Shown here one piece after another: positions 25,851-34,865 of a stretch of DNA of 46,578 nt. The notes below the pieces were generated by a model, which searched no databases, was not told the DNA's origin, and saw nothing but the letters and a program-made list of their open reading frames with translations. This DNA is from Saprospiraceae bacterium (GTDB lineage Bacteria; Bacteroidota; Bacteroidia; Chitinophagales; Saprospiraceae), in contig JAEUUV010000115.1 in NCBI GenBank assembly GCA_016787285.1, positions 1-46,578 on the forward strand, given 5' to 3'. How positions within the stretch are numbered: position 1 is the first letter of the stretch; the number at the start of each line of letters is the position of its first letter. The translations under genes and the position numbers were made by a program.

Positions 25851-27044
25851 TCAGTACAATAGCCCGAATATCCAGAGCGGCAAGGCTTTGCCTATGGGGT
25901 ATTCCAGTTCGTCCCGTACTACAAAACTATCGGTAATGTCCGCTATCTGCGCGTACGATTTCTGTTTGCCGCCGATTTCAAAAGTAAACCGGTCGTCAAT
26001 CAAAAAGTCTCCCTTGGCTGCGGCGGTGACCCTGTGCCGGTGTTGCAACTGACTGAAAAAAAATGTCTCCCGCAAATTGCCGACATTGGGTTCTGTCACG
26101 GAGAGTGCAAACGAAAGGTTGGGGTTGTTCAGGTAAATTTTTTCCGGTTTTTGCAACATGGAAATACTGAATCCTTCCGGCTGAAGTAGCCGGATCAGGC
26201 GGGCCTGCTCCAGATAAATCAGGTAGTTTAAAATCGTATTGCGATGGATGTCTGCTTTTTGTGCCAACTGGCTCAGGTTCGGTTTATAGGGTACATTGTT
26301 GGACAGGATGAATAAGAGTTGGAGTAATTTGCGGGCATTTCGCGGATCATAGCCTTTTATTTCCGCCATGTCGTACTCGATGACAGTCCGCACAAGTTGC
26401 GCCAATCGCACCGGATACCCTTGGAGATCATCTCGAAAAAAGGGGTAATAGCCTGATGTCAGGTAGTCTCGAAAATGCTCCAGAGGCCTGAAATTTACGG
26501 GAAACAGGCGGCTCAAATTCTCTGAATCGTTCAGCAGACGTTCCAGCGGAATTGCCGGTGTATCAAGGATTCCTCGCAGTTCCAAGTACTCACGATACGA
26601 AAGCCCGTGCAATTCGTACATCAAAGCCCGACGGCTGAGGTCGCCTTCCTCCCGTGCCAGATCAATTATAGATGACCCGGTGAATACGATTTGCAACTCC
26701 GGGTAAAAGTCATGCAAGTTCTTGATCTCCCGCGCCCAGCCGGGGTACTTGTGTACCTCATCCAGATAGGCATACTTTCCTCCTGCCCGGTAAAATTGCT
26801 CTATGGTTTCTGAAAGCAGGTTTTGGGTGAAATAGATGTCGTCCAAAGAAAAATATGCCGCCTTGGTTGCAGGTAAATTCAGCGCATGGAGGTGCTGCAA
26901 CAAGAGTGTCGTTTTGCCCGTCCCGCGGGCGCCCTTGATTCCGGTAAGCCGGTTCTCCCATCGGATTTCAGAAAACAGGTAGCGGTGAAAATGGGTGGAT
27001 ACCTGCCGGACTAATGCGCCAGATTTTTGTAACAAAGATTCCAT
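25851..27044 (-). CDS. AAA-type ATPase (DUF4143-like group)
   Basis: 397 residues from the ATG at 27044 (MESLLQKSGALV). A start 14 codons earlier is possible. Walker A is GARGTGKTT and Walker B is YAYLDEVHKY. GSSIIDL follows, then the LSRRALMYELHGLSYREYL helix typical of this group. A winged-helix segment (LSQLAQKADIHRNTILNYLI) and a nuclease-like C-terminus (LIDDRFTFEIGGK) complete it. It resembles the ATPase at 20955-22127 in architecture but is not a close copy. It is lower in GC (24 of 60 bases at 26281-26340) than the M1 gene alongside (35 of 60 at 25201-25260). Confidence 0.88.
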   Translation of the reverse strand: MESLLQKSGALVRQVSTHFHRYLFSEIRWENRLTGIKGARGTGKTTLLLQHLHALNLPATKAAYFSLDDIYFTQNLLSETIEQFYRAGGKYAYLDEVHKYPGWAREIKNLHDFYPELQIVFTGSSIIDLAREEGDLSRRALMYELHGLSYREYLELRGILDTPAIPLERLLNDSENLSRLFPVNFRPLEHFRDYLTSGYYPFFRDDLQGYPVRLAQLVRTVIEYDMAEIKGYDPRNARKLLQLLFILSNNVPYKPNLSQLAQKADIHRNTILNYLIYLEQARLIRLLQPEGFSISMLQKPEKIYLNNPNLSFALSVTEPNVGNLRETFFFSQLQHRHRVTAAAKGDFLIDDRFTFEIGGKQKSYAQIADITDSFVVRDELEYPIGKALPLWIFGLLY

Positions 27045-27171
27045 GATGCACAAATTGATGTGCAAATGTGCGAACTTTTTGCACATTCAAAAGTGCAAAA
27101 TTGAATACCCGTATGCTGTATCCACCAAAAATCGTACAGGCAATCCTCACCCTACTTTGGCCGCACAGCGG

Positions 27172-27179
27172 TACTTTTG
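27172..27179 (+). promoter_or_regulatory. Candidate -7 element for the rhomboid gene
   Basis: TACTTTTG matches TAnnTTTG. Transcription from it would place the following 31-bp hairpin in the 5' leader. A TTTG lies 12 bases upstream, closer than usual. Confidence 0.35.
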
Positions 27180-27190
27180 CGGCAGTTCGT

Positions 27191-27269
27191 CAGTTTTGAG
27201 TGTTGAGTTTTGAGTTTTGAGTGATCCGCCACCCTCTGACTCAAAACTCAAAACTCAAAACCCAAAACT
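27191..27269 (+). repeat. TTTTGAG-family inverted repeat (31-bp hairpin) upstream of the rhomboid gene
   Basis: The left arm (27192-27222, AGTTTTGAGTGTTGAGTTTT and onwards) and right arm (27239-27269) pair over 31 bases with two mismatches around a 16-base loop. The right arm ends seven bases before the rhomboid ATG. It could hide the ribosome-binding region. This is inferred from base pairing only. Confidence 0.8.
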
Positions 27270-27276
27270 CACACAA

Positions 27277-28194
27277 ATGGCGCTTTTTAAATCAATATGG
27301 GACGATATCCGGCACACCTTCCGCATCGGAAATATGGTGACACGGCTGGTCATCGTGAACTTCGGGATTTTCATCCTCGTAAACATCGTCTACCTGTTTA
27401 TGCTGGTTTTTCAGGGGTCGGAAATCGCCCCTGAGTCCTTGCAGGAAGGGCTGCACTGGCTGTGCATGCCGGCTTCGGTGCGCGATCTGGTTTTTCAACT
27501 CTGGTCGCCGTTCACCCACATGTTCCTGCACGAAAACTTCTGGCACGTGCTGAACAACATCATTTTCCTGTACCTCTTCGGCGTGATCGTGGGCGACCTC
27601 GTGGGTGACCGGCGCGTGCTACCCATTTACCTGCTGGGGGGGCTGGTCGGCGGCTTCACGTTTATGATTTCGGCTAATATCCTGCCCTACATCGGCTCGT
27701 ATGCCCTCGGCGCTTCGGGCGCCGTGATGGCCCTCGGCGGTGCAGCCATGGTGATGGCGCCCGACTACCGCGTGCGGCTGTTCCTGCTGGGCGATGTGAA
27801 AGTGAAATATATCGTACTCGTACTGCTCCTGTTCGACCTCATCGGCGTAGCCAACAAGTACAATTCCGGCGGCCACCTGGCCCACCTCGGCGGTTTTGCC
27901 ATGGGCTGCCTGTTTGTGTACCGCCTGCGCGACGGCCACGACCTGGCCGAGCCGGTGAACCGCGTGCTGGATTACCTTGCCGGCTGGTTTGCCGGCGGCC
28001 ACCAACCCAAACGCAAGCCGAAAAAAGCCCATGCCGGTGCGCCGTTCACTGCCACACGCGGCGGGCGCGCGCCGCAGGACGAACCCACGTACCAGCAGCA
28101 ATTAGACGCCATTCTGGACAAAATAAAAGCCGGCGGCTACGAAAGCCTGAGCGCCGAGGAAAAAGAATTCCTGTACAACGCCAGCAAGCGATAA
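27277..28194 (+). CDS. rhomboid-family intramembrane serine protease
   Basis: 305 residues from the ATG at 27277 (MALFKSIWDDIRHTF). A longer frame reads through the repeat and is rejected. It cleaves transmembrane helices inside the membrane. The catalytic serine is Ser147 in GASGAVMAL and the catalytic histidine is His203 in AHLGGFAMG, with the HxxxN helix region as HVLNNIIFLYLFG. There are six or more membrane helices. The cytoplasmic tail from about residue 230 is basic and proline-rich (PKRKPKKAHAGAPF), ending in a helix with LSAEEKEFLYNAS. The EEP-family gene starts 12 bases later, so they form an operon. Confidence 0.94.
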   Translation: MALFKSIWDDIRHTFRIGNMVTRLVIVNFGIFILVNIVYLFMLVFQGSEIAPESLQEGLHWLCMPASVRDLVFQLWSPFTHMFLHENFWHVLNNIIFLYLFGVIVGDLVGDRRVLPIYLLGGLVGGFTFMISANILPYIGSYALGASGAVMALGGAAMVMAPDYRVRLFLLGDVKVKYIVLVLLLFDLIGVANKYNSGGHLAHLGGFAMGCLFVYRLRDGHDLAEPVNRVLDYLAGWFAGGHQPKRKPKKAHAGAPFTATRGGRAPQDEPTYQQQLDAILDKIKAGGYESLSAEEKEFLYNASKR

Positions 28195-28206
28195 GGCTCC
28201 GGAAAC

Positions 28207-29259
28207 ATGATCAAGTACCTGCTGAAACACTTCGTAAAAATCCTGAGCGCGGCGGTCATCACGGGCACGTTCCTGTCCTACCTGTCGCCATACATCAACC
28301 CCGCGCTATTCCGCTGGGCAGCCTTTTTCGGCACGGCCTTCCCGTGGTTTTTGCTGGCCAATGTGGCGCTGCTCGGCGTGTGGTGCTTCCGACTCAACCG
28401 CTTCGCCCTCTACCACCTCGGCATGCTGGTGTTCGGCTGGCAACATGTCACGGCATTTGTCGGCCTGAATTTCGGGAAAAATGCCGCGCCCGAAAACGCT
28501 GTGACAGTCGTCACGCACAACCTCGGCGGACTGTTTCGCGGTATCAACCTCGAAGACGAGGAGTGGGGCGGCATTTTCAGCAACTACACGAATTTTCTGA
28601 GAGACTCGGGCGAACCCGATATTCTCTGCGTACAGGAAACGGGACGCAAGTTTTTCCGGGCACTTGGCCCCCAACTGGGGCTGCCTTACGTGTTCGACCT
28701 GAACCGCTCCGGCAACGCTATCCTGAGCCGCTACCCCGTGTTGCGCGGAGGACAATTGCCCTTTGGCCGGCCCGAAAACGTATCCATCTGGGCCGATTTG
28801 AAGATCGGAAAACGCACGGTGCGCGTGTACAACGTTCACCTCCAGTCGAATAAAGTCACTTCCGACACCCAGCGGGTCATCAAGGACTCCGACCTGCAGG
28901 ACGAGCAAACCTGGCGCGACATCACGCGGGTGCTGCGCAAGGTGGGCGGCGCCACCAGCATTCGCGCCGGGCAGGCAGCCACCCTGCGCGACCTCATGGC
29001 AGCCAGTCCGTACCCCGTCATCCTGTGCGGCGACTTCAACGATACGCCCAATTCGTACGTGTACGACCTGCTGGCCGATGGCCTCACCGATACCTTCCGC
29101 GAACGAGGCGCAGGGCTGGGCACCACCTTCGGCGGCGCCATTCCGTTCCTGCGAATTGACTACGTGCTGGCCGATCCTACGATGAAAGTATACGACTGCC
29201 GCGTGCCGCGAAATCCTGTTTCGGATCATTACCCGGTGGTGGCGGTGTGGGGGTTTTGA
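28207..29259 (+). CDS. endonuclease/exonuclease/phosphatase-family membrane protein
   Basis: 350 residues. The first about 90 form three membrane helices (ILSAAVITGTFLSYL, WFLLANVALLGVWCF, LGMLVFGWQHVTAFVG). The rest is an EEP domain facing the periplasm or cytoplasm: THNLGG, the glutamate of CVQETGRKF, GDFNDTPNSYVYDLL (metal and catalytic Asp/Asn), and the final SDHYPVVAV. This fold serves DNA/RNA nucleases, sphingomyelinases and inositol phosphatases, and the substrate cannot be told here. It is co-directional with and 12 bp from the rhomboid gene. Confidence 0.9.
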   Translation: MIKYLLKHFVKILSAAVITGTFLSYLSPYINPALFRWAAFFGTAFPWFLLANVALLGVWCFRLNRFALYHLGMLVFGWQHVTAFVGLNFGKNAAPENAVTVVTHNLGGLFRGINLEDEEWGGIFSNYTNFLRDSGEPDILCVQETGRKFFRALGPQLGLPYVFDLNRSGNAILSRYPVLRGGQLPFGRPENVSIWADLKIGKRTVRVYNVHLQSNKVTSDTQRVIKDSDLQDEQTWRDITRVLRKVGGATSIRAGQAATLRDLMAASPYPVILCGDFNDTPNSYVYDLLADGLTDTFRERGAGLGTTFGGAIPFLRIDYVLADPTMKVYDCRVPRNPVSDHYPVVAVWGF

Positions 29260-29273
29260 GGGGTGTGCAGTTT

Positions 29274-29290
29274 GTCATTCCGCAGGAATC
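29274..29290. repeat. solo core of the dispersed inverted-repeat family
   Basis: GTCATTCCGCAGGAATC is the same central core found at 15599 and 37897, here without the long CACAGAG arms. It lies in the 172-bp gap between the EEP gene and the VWA gene. The rest of that gap shows no gene or clear signal. Confidence 0.7.
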
Positions 29291-29431
29291 CGTCTATGTC
29301 GCAAGAGTAGCCATGTGTTGTTATTTCCACATTTTTCCTCCCTCGTTGTGTAATCGTACCGCCCCCGGCATCCCTTCCCCCGCAAGGCTTGCCACTCGTT
29401 TTTTTTATTCACAAAACACACCCTACGGTAC

Positions 29432-31456
29432 ATGAAACACTTCCTTGTTCTCCTGGCTGCTGCATTGTTCGGCATTGCAGCATTATCCAACTCCAAATCC
29501 ACCACCGCCTTGACCGGAAAAGTGATGGACGAAACCGGCGAAGCGCTGATCGGCGCTACCGTCAAAGTGCTCCGGGACACTACCCTCGTGCGCGGTACCA
29601 TCACCGATTATAACGGTGATTACCGCCTGACCCTCGACCCCGGCAGCTACGACGTGGAAGTGGGTTACACTGGTTTCAAGATGCAAAAAGTTACCGGTGT
29701 GCGGGTCATCAGCAACACCCTCAACACGCTCGACTTTACCCTGGTAGCCGGCAGCGAACTTAGCGAAGTGACCGTTACGGCCTTCAAGATACCGCTGATT
29801 GAGCAGGATAAAACCCAGGGCGGGCAAGCGCTTACTTCCGAGCAGATCAAAAACCTGCCCACACGGAGTGTCAAAGAGATTGTAGCTACCACAGCAGGTA
29901 CAACCTCCATTGACGGCGGCGCTGTCAACATCAAAGGCTCGCGCAAGGACGCCACTGACTACTACATTGACGGCGTCCGGGTATCCGGCGCTCCGCCGCC
30001 CGTCATGGATGTCAAGCCCGCTCTTCTGATGTCGGACACCCGTGAAGAGATCGCTTTCAGCCGCGACGACCGCCCCACTGAACCGCCCCTGCACCCCGGT
30101 GCCCCGCCGCAGCCCGGCCCCCGTGCCGGCCTGCTCACTGGCGGCGAGTGGAACGACCTGCACAACTGGAATACCCACTGGGCCGACCTGCTCAAAGACG
30201 GTGAAATTGATTCGTACCAGCGGATGTACAAATTCTTTCCAAAAAACCGCTACTCCGTGCTGCTGCAAACGGAAGAAGGGCTGCCGATCAGCGATGTGGC
30301 TGTGCAATTGCACGACAAATCCGGCACACTCGTGTGGGAAACTCGCACCAGCAATACCGGTAGCGCCGAACTATGGGTCGGATTTTTTGAAGAAAAAGCG
30401 GCTGAATCGGTATATACCCTGACCGCCGAAATTGACGGCAAGCGCCACGCCCTCGGCATCGCCAAAGCATTTTCCGAAGGCGTCAACCAGTACAAAATCA
30501 AACGCGAGTGCGGCCACTCCAAAACCGTGGACATCGTGTGGACGGTGGACGCCACCGGCAGCATGGGCGACGAACTGGAGTACCTGAAAACAGAACTGCT
30601 CGACGTCATCGGGCGCGTGCAGGCCGCCAATCCCGGCCTCGATGTGCGCACCGGCTCGGTGTTTTATCGCGATCAGGGCGACGACTATGTGGTGAAAAGC
30701 AGTGCCCTCAACCGCGATATTTCCAAAACGGTGGACTACATCCGCAAGCAATCGGCAGGTGGCGGCGGCGACTATCCCGAAGCCGTGCATTCGGCGCTGG
30801 AAGAAACCCTGCGCCAGCCCTGGAGCCGCGAAGCCGTGGCCCGCATTTGTTTTCTGGTGCTGGACGCCAGCCCGCACCAAAACCCGGAAGTGCTCGAGAG
30901 CCTGCAAAAAAGTATTCGCGAGGCAGCCAAACGCGGTATCCGCATTGTGCCCCTGAGTGCCAGCGGCATCCAGAAAGACACGGAATTTCTGATGAAATTT
31001 TTCGGTATGGCCACCAACGGCAGTTACGTGTTCCTGACCGACCACTCCGGCATCGGGGGCAAACATCTCGAACCCACTACCGACGAGTACAAGGTGGAAC
31101 AACTCAACGACTTGCTCGTACGCCTCATCACCGAGTACACCAGCGTACCGACCTGCGAGGGCCAATCGAGCATCCTGTTCGCCGCCGACCGGCACGACCA
31201 GCAGCAGGGACAACACCCCAAACCGGTGCTGTACTACCCCAACCCCGCCGTGTCGCGTTTCAATCTGGAACTGCCCTTCGACGCCGAAAAAGTGACCCTG
31301 TACGACGCTGCCGGGCAGGCCGTTCACAACCTCGCCACGGTACAAGCCGGGCTGCACAGCATTCCGGTACACAACCTGCCGCCGGGTTTTTACACCCTGC
31401 GCATCTGGAAAAACGGACAGGTGCAGAGCGGGAAAGTGATGGTGGTGCGGACGTGA
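29432..31456 (+). CDS. CarboxypepD_reg-TonB plug-VWA chimera with T9SS sorting domain
   Basis: 674 residues. In order: signal peptide (MKHFLVLLAAALFGIAALS); a carboxypeptidase-regulatory-like domain (TGKVMDETGEALIGATVKV, residues about 27-110); a TonB-receptor plug-like segment (LTSEQIKNLPTRSVKEIVAT, then KGSRKDATDYYIDGVRV, about 120-185) without any receptor barrel; a proline-rich linker; a beta domain; a von Willebrand A-like domain (about 360-560, MIDAS-type DATGSMGDE, with FYRDQGDDY); and a T9SS type A domain (YYPNPAVSRFNLELP, ending GKVMVVRT). It is probably a surface or secreted binding protein. The plug has no pore to block, so it may serve as a protein-interaction module. Ligand unknown. 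Confidence 0.85.
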   Translation: MKHFLVLLAAALFGIAALSNSKSTTALTGKVMDETGEALIGATVKVLRDTTLVRGTITDYNGDYRLTLDPGSYDVEVGYTGFKMQKVTGVRVISNTLNTLDFTLVAGSELSEVTVTAFKIPLIEQDKTQGGQALTSEQIKNLPTRSVKEIVATTAGTTSIDGGAVNIKGSRKDATDYYIDGVRVSGAPPPVMDVKPALLMSDTREEIAFSRDDRPTEPPLHPGAPPQPGPRAGLLTGGEWNDLHNWNTHWADLLKDGEIDSYQRMYKFFPKNRYSVLLQTEEGLPISDVAVQLHDKSGTLVWETRTSNTGSAELWVGFFEEKAAESVYTLTAEIDGKRHALGIAKAFSEGVNQYKIKRECGHSKTVDIVWTVDATGSMGDELEYLKTELLDVIGRVQAANPGLDVRTGSVFYRDQGDDYVVKSSALNRDISKTVDYIRKQSAGGGGDYPEAVHSALEETLRQPWSREAVARICFLVLDASPHQNPEVLESLQKSIREAAKRGIRIVPLSASGIQKDTEFLMKFFGMATNGSYVFLTDHSGIGGKHLEPTTDEYKVEQLNDLLVRLITEYTSVPTCEGQSSILFAADRHDQQQGQHPKPVLYYPNPAVSRFNLELPFDAEKVTLYDAAGQAVHNLATVQAGLHSIPVHNLPPGFYTLRIWKNGQVQSGKVMVVRT

Positions 31457-31534
31457 ATAGTAGTTTGAGGTCAACCAGTCACTTTTAGGCGAACCCCTGC
31501 GCTTGATTTTTCAACCCGGCGCAAAACCGTTTGT

Positions 31535-31570
31535 TTTGCAGGCTCGAAACGATTTCATCCGCTAATTTTG
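31535..31570 (+). promoter_or_regulatory. Candidate Bacteroidota promoter for the DUF5686 gene
   Basis: TTTG (31535-31538) and TAATTTTG (31563-31570) are 24 bases apart, close to the TTTG/TAnnTTTG arrangement. The ATG is 12 bases after the -7 box, which implies a very short leader. Confidence 0.42.
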
Positions 31571-31581
31571 AAACACCAGCC

Positions 31582-34092
31582 ATGCCGATCCGACTTCTGA
31601 CCCTTCTTTTCGTACTGATTGCCTGCCGCATTTCCGCCCAGAATCCTGTTCAGGGCACCGTAACCGATCCGCAGGGCGTGCCCCTGGCTTTTGTCACGGT
31701 GTTGCTCAACGACGAACCGGGCCGGGGCGTGCTCACCGACATCGAAGGGCGGTTTTCCATAGGCGCCGGAGTGGATGTGCGGGTGTTGGGGTTCCGGTAT
31801 GTGGGCTACGAAGCCCTGCGCGTGGAAGCGGATTTTTGGGAAAAAGACCCCGGCAGGTCGCTCGTGATTGTGCTGAAACCCGCCGACAATACCCTGCCGG
31901 AGGCCGTCATCCGGGCCGGCGAAAACCCTGCCGACGTCCTCATGCGCAAGGCCATCGCCAACCGGCGGCGCAACAATCCCGATATGCTGCCCTGGTACAC
32001 CTGCGTCACCTACAACAAGGTGCTGTTCGATGTACTGCCCAACCGGCAAGCCTTCGAGCGCGAATACGCCGGCAGAGATACCGCCCGGGAAACCATCCGC
32101 GATGCCCGCGAGGGTTTTGCCGACCTTGAGCAACACGCCCGCGAGCGGCATGTGTTCTTGATGGAAAGTGTCACCGACCGCGCGTTCCTGTTTCCGAATC
32201 AGGTACAGGAAAACGTGCAACTCAATCGCGTGAGCGGCTTTGAAAACGCGGGATTCGTGGCTTTGGCCAACATGGTGCAGCCGTTTTCATTCTACGGCGA
32301 CTACCTGACCATTCTGGACAAAAACTTTGTCAATCCCGTCAGCCCGGGCAGCCCCGACCTCTATTTTTTCCACATCCAGGATACCCTGCTCGACGGCTCC
32401 GATACCGTCTGGGTGATTTCGTTCCACCCGCGCAAGGGCAAGGTGTTCGAGGGCTTCGAGGGCGTTTTGCACCTGCATCGGCGCGGATGGGCCATTCAGA
32501 ACGTGCGCGCCCAGCCGGCCAACCCCGGCAACCTGAACTTGAAAATCGAACAGGCCTACCGGATGGTGGCGCGCAAAGGCGACACCGACAGTAGCGCGGA
32601 AACCGATACCGTGCAGTGGTTTCCGGCCCAGTTGAATTTTGAAATGGAATTCCGGGAATATCCGTCGCCGTACCTCGGCATACGCGCTGCCGGGCGCAGT
32701 TACATCACCGATGTGCGCCTTGACACGGTCATTCGCCCGCGCGACATGGACCCCGAACGCCCGGTGCTGATGGCGCCGGCAGCCAATACCCGCGCCGATT
32801 CGGCCTGGGCGCGCTGGCGCGATTTGTCGCCCCTGAGTGCAAAGGAAGTGGGCACCTACGTCTGGCTCGACAGCCTTGGAGATTCGCCGGGAGTCAAAGG
32901 ATTCGCCAACCTGATGGACGTGCTGGTCACCGGGCTTTTGCCGCTTGGAAGCACTCCGGTTAGCCTTGATTTCCGGCAGTTGATGCGGTTTAACGAATAT
33001 GAGGGCTTTCGCCTTGGACTTGGGCTGACGACCATGCAGAGCCACCCGTTGCTGCGCCCGCGCGTCCTCGAACTTGGGGCGAACGCCGGCTACGGGTTTC
33101 GTGACAAGCAGTTCAAATACGGTGGCTACGCGCTCTGGCGCATCGTGCGCAACAGCAAATTGCAACTGCGGTTAGACTGGCGCCGCGACCTCCGGGAGCC
33201 GGGCGCGCCTTACGAGATTCCGCCCACGGCATTTTTCGACCGCAGCCTGTACGCTCGGCGCATGGATCGGGTGGACGAGTTTTCAGCCGCCCTGCGCAGC
33301 CGCATCGGGCGCTACCTGCTCGTGGAGGGCAGTTTTCGCAAGCAGGATTTGAAGCCGGGTTACGCCTACCGGTACGGCTCTGCCGAGGCGGGCTTTTCGG
33401 ATCAGTTTCGCTTTTCGGAGGCCACGTTTTCCCTGCGGTACGCCAACGGCGAGCAGCAAAACACGTTTCTTTCCAACGATGTGGGCACCACGCAGCGGTG
33501 GCCGGTGCTGGAATTAGCCTACACCCGGGGCTGGCGCGGTGTCTGGGACGGCGCTTACGACTACGAGCGCTGGACGGCAGCCGTGTACCACTCTTTTTTT
33601 CTCGGAAAACTCGGCCGCACGCGGTGGCGGGTGGAGGCCGGCATCGCTTCGGACGACGCGCCCTTGGCCAAACTTTTCACGCTGAACCAGACGGGCCAAA
33701 GCATCTGGAATATTTTCGTGTTGCCCAACACGTTTCAGGCGCTGCCCGACACGGTTTTTTTGGCCGACCGTTTTGTGAACCTGTACTTCGCGCAGGAACT
33801 CGGCCCCGTTTTTTACCTGGCAAAGTACTCTGCGCCGGCGCTCACGCTGCTCCAGAATATTGCCTGGGGCGACCTGCGCCGACCCGAACTGCACCACGAC
33901 CTCGGTTTCCGGACGGCAGCCACGCCGCTGTTCGAGTCGGGCGTGCAATTGGACAACCTCCTGCGGTTCAACTACCTGAATGTGGCGTATCTGGGTTTGG
34001 GCGGCGCGGTGTTTTACCGCTGGGGTGGCTTGCAGGCCGAGCGCTGGCAAGACAACCTGTCGTTTCGCGCCACCATGCGTTTTTCACTCTAA
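31582..34092 (+). CDS. DUF5686 / carboxypeptidase-regulatory-like outer-membrane protein
   Basis: 836 residues from the ATG at 31582 (signal peptide MPIRLLTLLFVLIACRISAQ). A CarboxypepD_reg-like domain (VQGTVTDPQGVPLAFVTVLL) runs to about residue 105. The DUF5686 body follows, with RKAIANRRRNNPDMLPWYTC at its start, YGDYLTILDKNFVNPVSPGS, and a long C-terminal series of amphipathic strands ending in FRATMRFSL, which suggests an outer-membrane barrel. The family is common in Bacteroidota and its role is unknown. It is separated by 125 bp from the VWA gene and has its own candidate promoter. Confidence 0.9.
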   Translation: MPIRLLTLLFVLIACRISAQNPVQGTVTDPQGVPLAFVTVLLNDEPGRGVLTDIEGRFSIGAGVDVRVLGFRYVGYEALRVEADFWEKDPGRSLVIVLKPADNTLPEAVIRAGENPADVLMRKAIANRRRNNPDMLPWYTCVTYNKVLFDVLPNRQAFEREYAGRDTARETIRDAREGFADLEQHARERHVFLMESVTDRAFLFPNQVQENVQLNRVSGFENAGFVALANMVQPFSFYGDYLTILDKNFVNPVSPGSPDLYFFHIQDTLLDGSDTVWVISFHPRKGKVFEGFEGVLHLHRRGWAIQNVRAQPANPGNLNLKIEQAYRMVARKGDTDSSAETDTVQWFPAQLNFEMEFREYPSPYLGIRAAGRSYITDVRLDTVIRPRDMDPERPVLMAPAANTRADSAWARWRDLSPLSAKEVGTYVWLDSLGDSPGVKGFANLMDVLVTGLLPLGSTPVSLDFRQLMRFNEYEGFRLGLGLTTMQSHPLLRPRVLELGANAGYGFRDKQFKYGGYALWRIVRNSKLQLRLDWRRDLREPGAPYEIPPTAFFDRSLYARRMDRVDEFSAALRSRIGRYLLVEGSFRKQDLKPGYAYRYGSAEAGFSDQFRFSEATFSLRYANGEQQNTFLSNDVGTTQRWPVLELAYTRGWRGVWDGAYDYERWTAAVYHSFFLGKLGRTRWRVEAGIASDDAPLAKLFTLNQTGQSIWNIFVLPNTFQALPDTVFLADRFVNLYFAQELGPVFYLAKYSAPALTLLQNIAWGDLRRPELHHDLGFRTAATPLFESGVQLDNLLRFNYLNVAYLGLGGAVFYRWGGLQAERWQDNLSFRATMRFSL

Positions 34093-34103
34093 CCAGTATC
34101 CCC

Positions 34104-34136
34104 ACTCAAACCTCAAACCTCAACACTCAAAACTGG
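34104..34136. repeat. CTCAAAC/TTTTGAG-family tract
   Basis: ACTCAAACCTCAAACCTCAA and the following ACTCAAAACTGG fill the 46-bp gap between the convergent DUF5686 and M15D genes. Flanking CCAGT and ACTGG could close a small stem. Confidence 0.65.
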
Positions 34137-34138
34137 TA

Positions 34139-34774
34139 TTAACGGCACGGCCACACCCAGTCGGACAGCGGAAAGCCCTTGCCCTGGTACGAAAAGTGCC
34201 ACCACTCGGTGCGGATGCCGCGCAGCCCTTCTGCTTCGAGCACGCGGCGCAGCAGGCGGCGGTTGGCCAATACCTGCGCCGGCAGTTTGGTGTAATCGTA
34301 GTGCGCCTCCGGGCCGAAAAAATCGTAGGGCGTGCCCATGTCCAGTTCGTTCCCGTCGGCGTCTACCAAAGTGAGGTCTACGGCAGCGCCGCGGGAGTGC
34401 ATGGAGCCTTTTTTGGGGGGCGTTACGTAGTCGGGGTTGGGCACTTTGTCCCACAGGCGTTGCTGGTAGGGGCGGGGGCGGTAGCAGTCGAAGAGTTTGA
34501 GGCCGAGGCCCTGGCTTTGGAGGTTTTTCTGCGCGCGCAGCAGGGCTTCGGCGGTTTCGCGGCGGAGGTAGCAGCGGGCGCAGTCGTAGATTTGGGCTTT
34601 CGTGAAATTGTTAGCGGTAGCGTAGCGGATATCGAGCCGGATAGACGGGTCGAGTTGCCGGAGTTCCACAAAATTATCAGCGGGGTCTTTTTTGATGCCG
34701 GTTGCTTTTTTTTGACTGAAACAAAGGCACGCAGAGCCAACCAGAAACGTGAAAACCAAAACGAAGTAGCGCAT
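34139..34774 (-). CDS. D-alanyl-D-alanine dipeptidase (VanX/DdpX type, peptidase M15D)
   Basis: 211 residues from the ATG at 34774 (MRYFVLVFTFLVGSACLCFS signal peptide or lipoprotein-like N-terminus). The zinc site is visible: His126 and Asp133 in SMHSRGAAVDLTL, Glu190 and His193 in EWWHF. FDCYRPRPYQQ and LRQLDPSIRLDIRYAT are further family signatures. The enzyme hydrolyses D-Ala-D-Ala. In bacteria without other van genes it is usually a peptidoglycan-recycling or nutrient enzyme, and no other resistance gene is seen nearby. It is divergent from the alpha/beta hydrolase, with 91 bp between starts. Confidence 0.92.
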   Translation of the reverse strand: MRYFVLVFTFLVGSACLCFSQKKATGIKKDPADNFVELRQLDPSIRLDIRYATANNFTKAQIYDCARCYLRRETAEALLRAQKNLQSQGLGLKLFDCYRPRPYQQRLWDKVPNPDYVTPPKKGSMHSRGAAVDLTLVDADGNELDMGTPYDFFGPEAHYDYTKLPAQVLANRRLLRRVLEAEGLRGIRTEWWHFSYQGKGFPLSDWVWPCR

Positions 34775-34865
34775 GCCGCAAAGGTGGAGAAGTTGGCGGA
34801 TAAACTTAAATTGCCGGAGCAGCGTTTTAGGGCAACCGAACCCGATACGAAGAAACAAAAACACG

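Noticed and set aside
34139-34774. VanX-like gene as evidence of glycopeptide resistance
   Set aside because: No vanH, vanA or regulatory genes are present. Gram-negative homologues are mostly metabolic.
34773-34865. Upstream extension of the alpha/beta hydrolase gene, and the opposite one of the M15D gene
   Set aside because: Both would overlap the divergent partner's start and hide the signal peptides that begin at 34866 and 34774.
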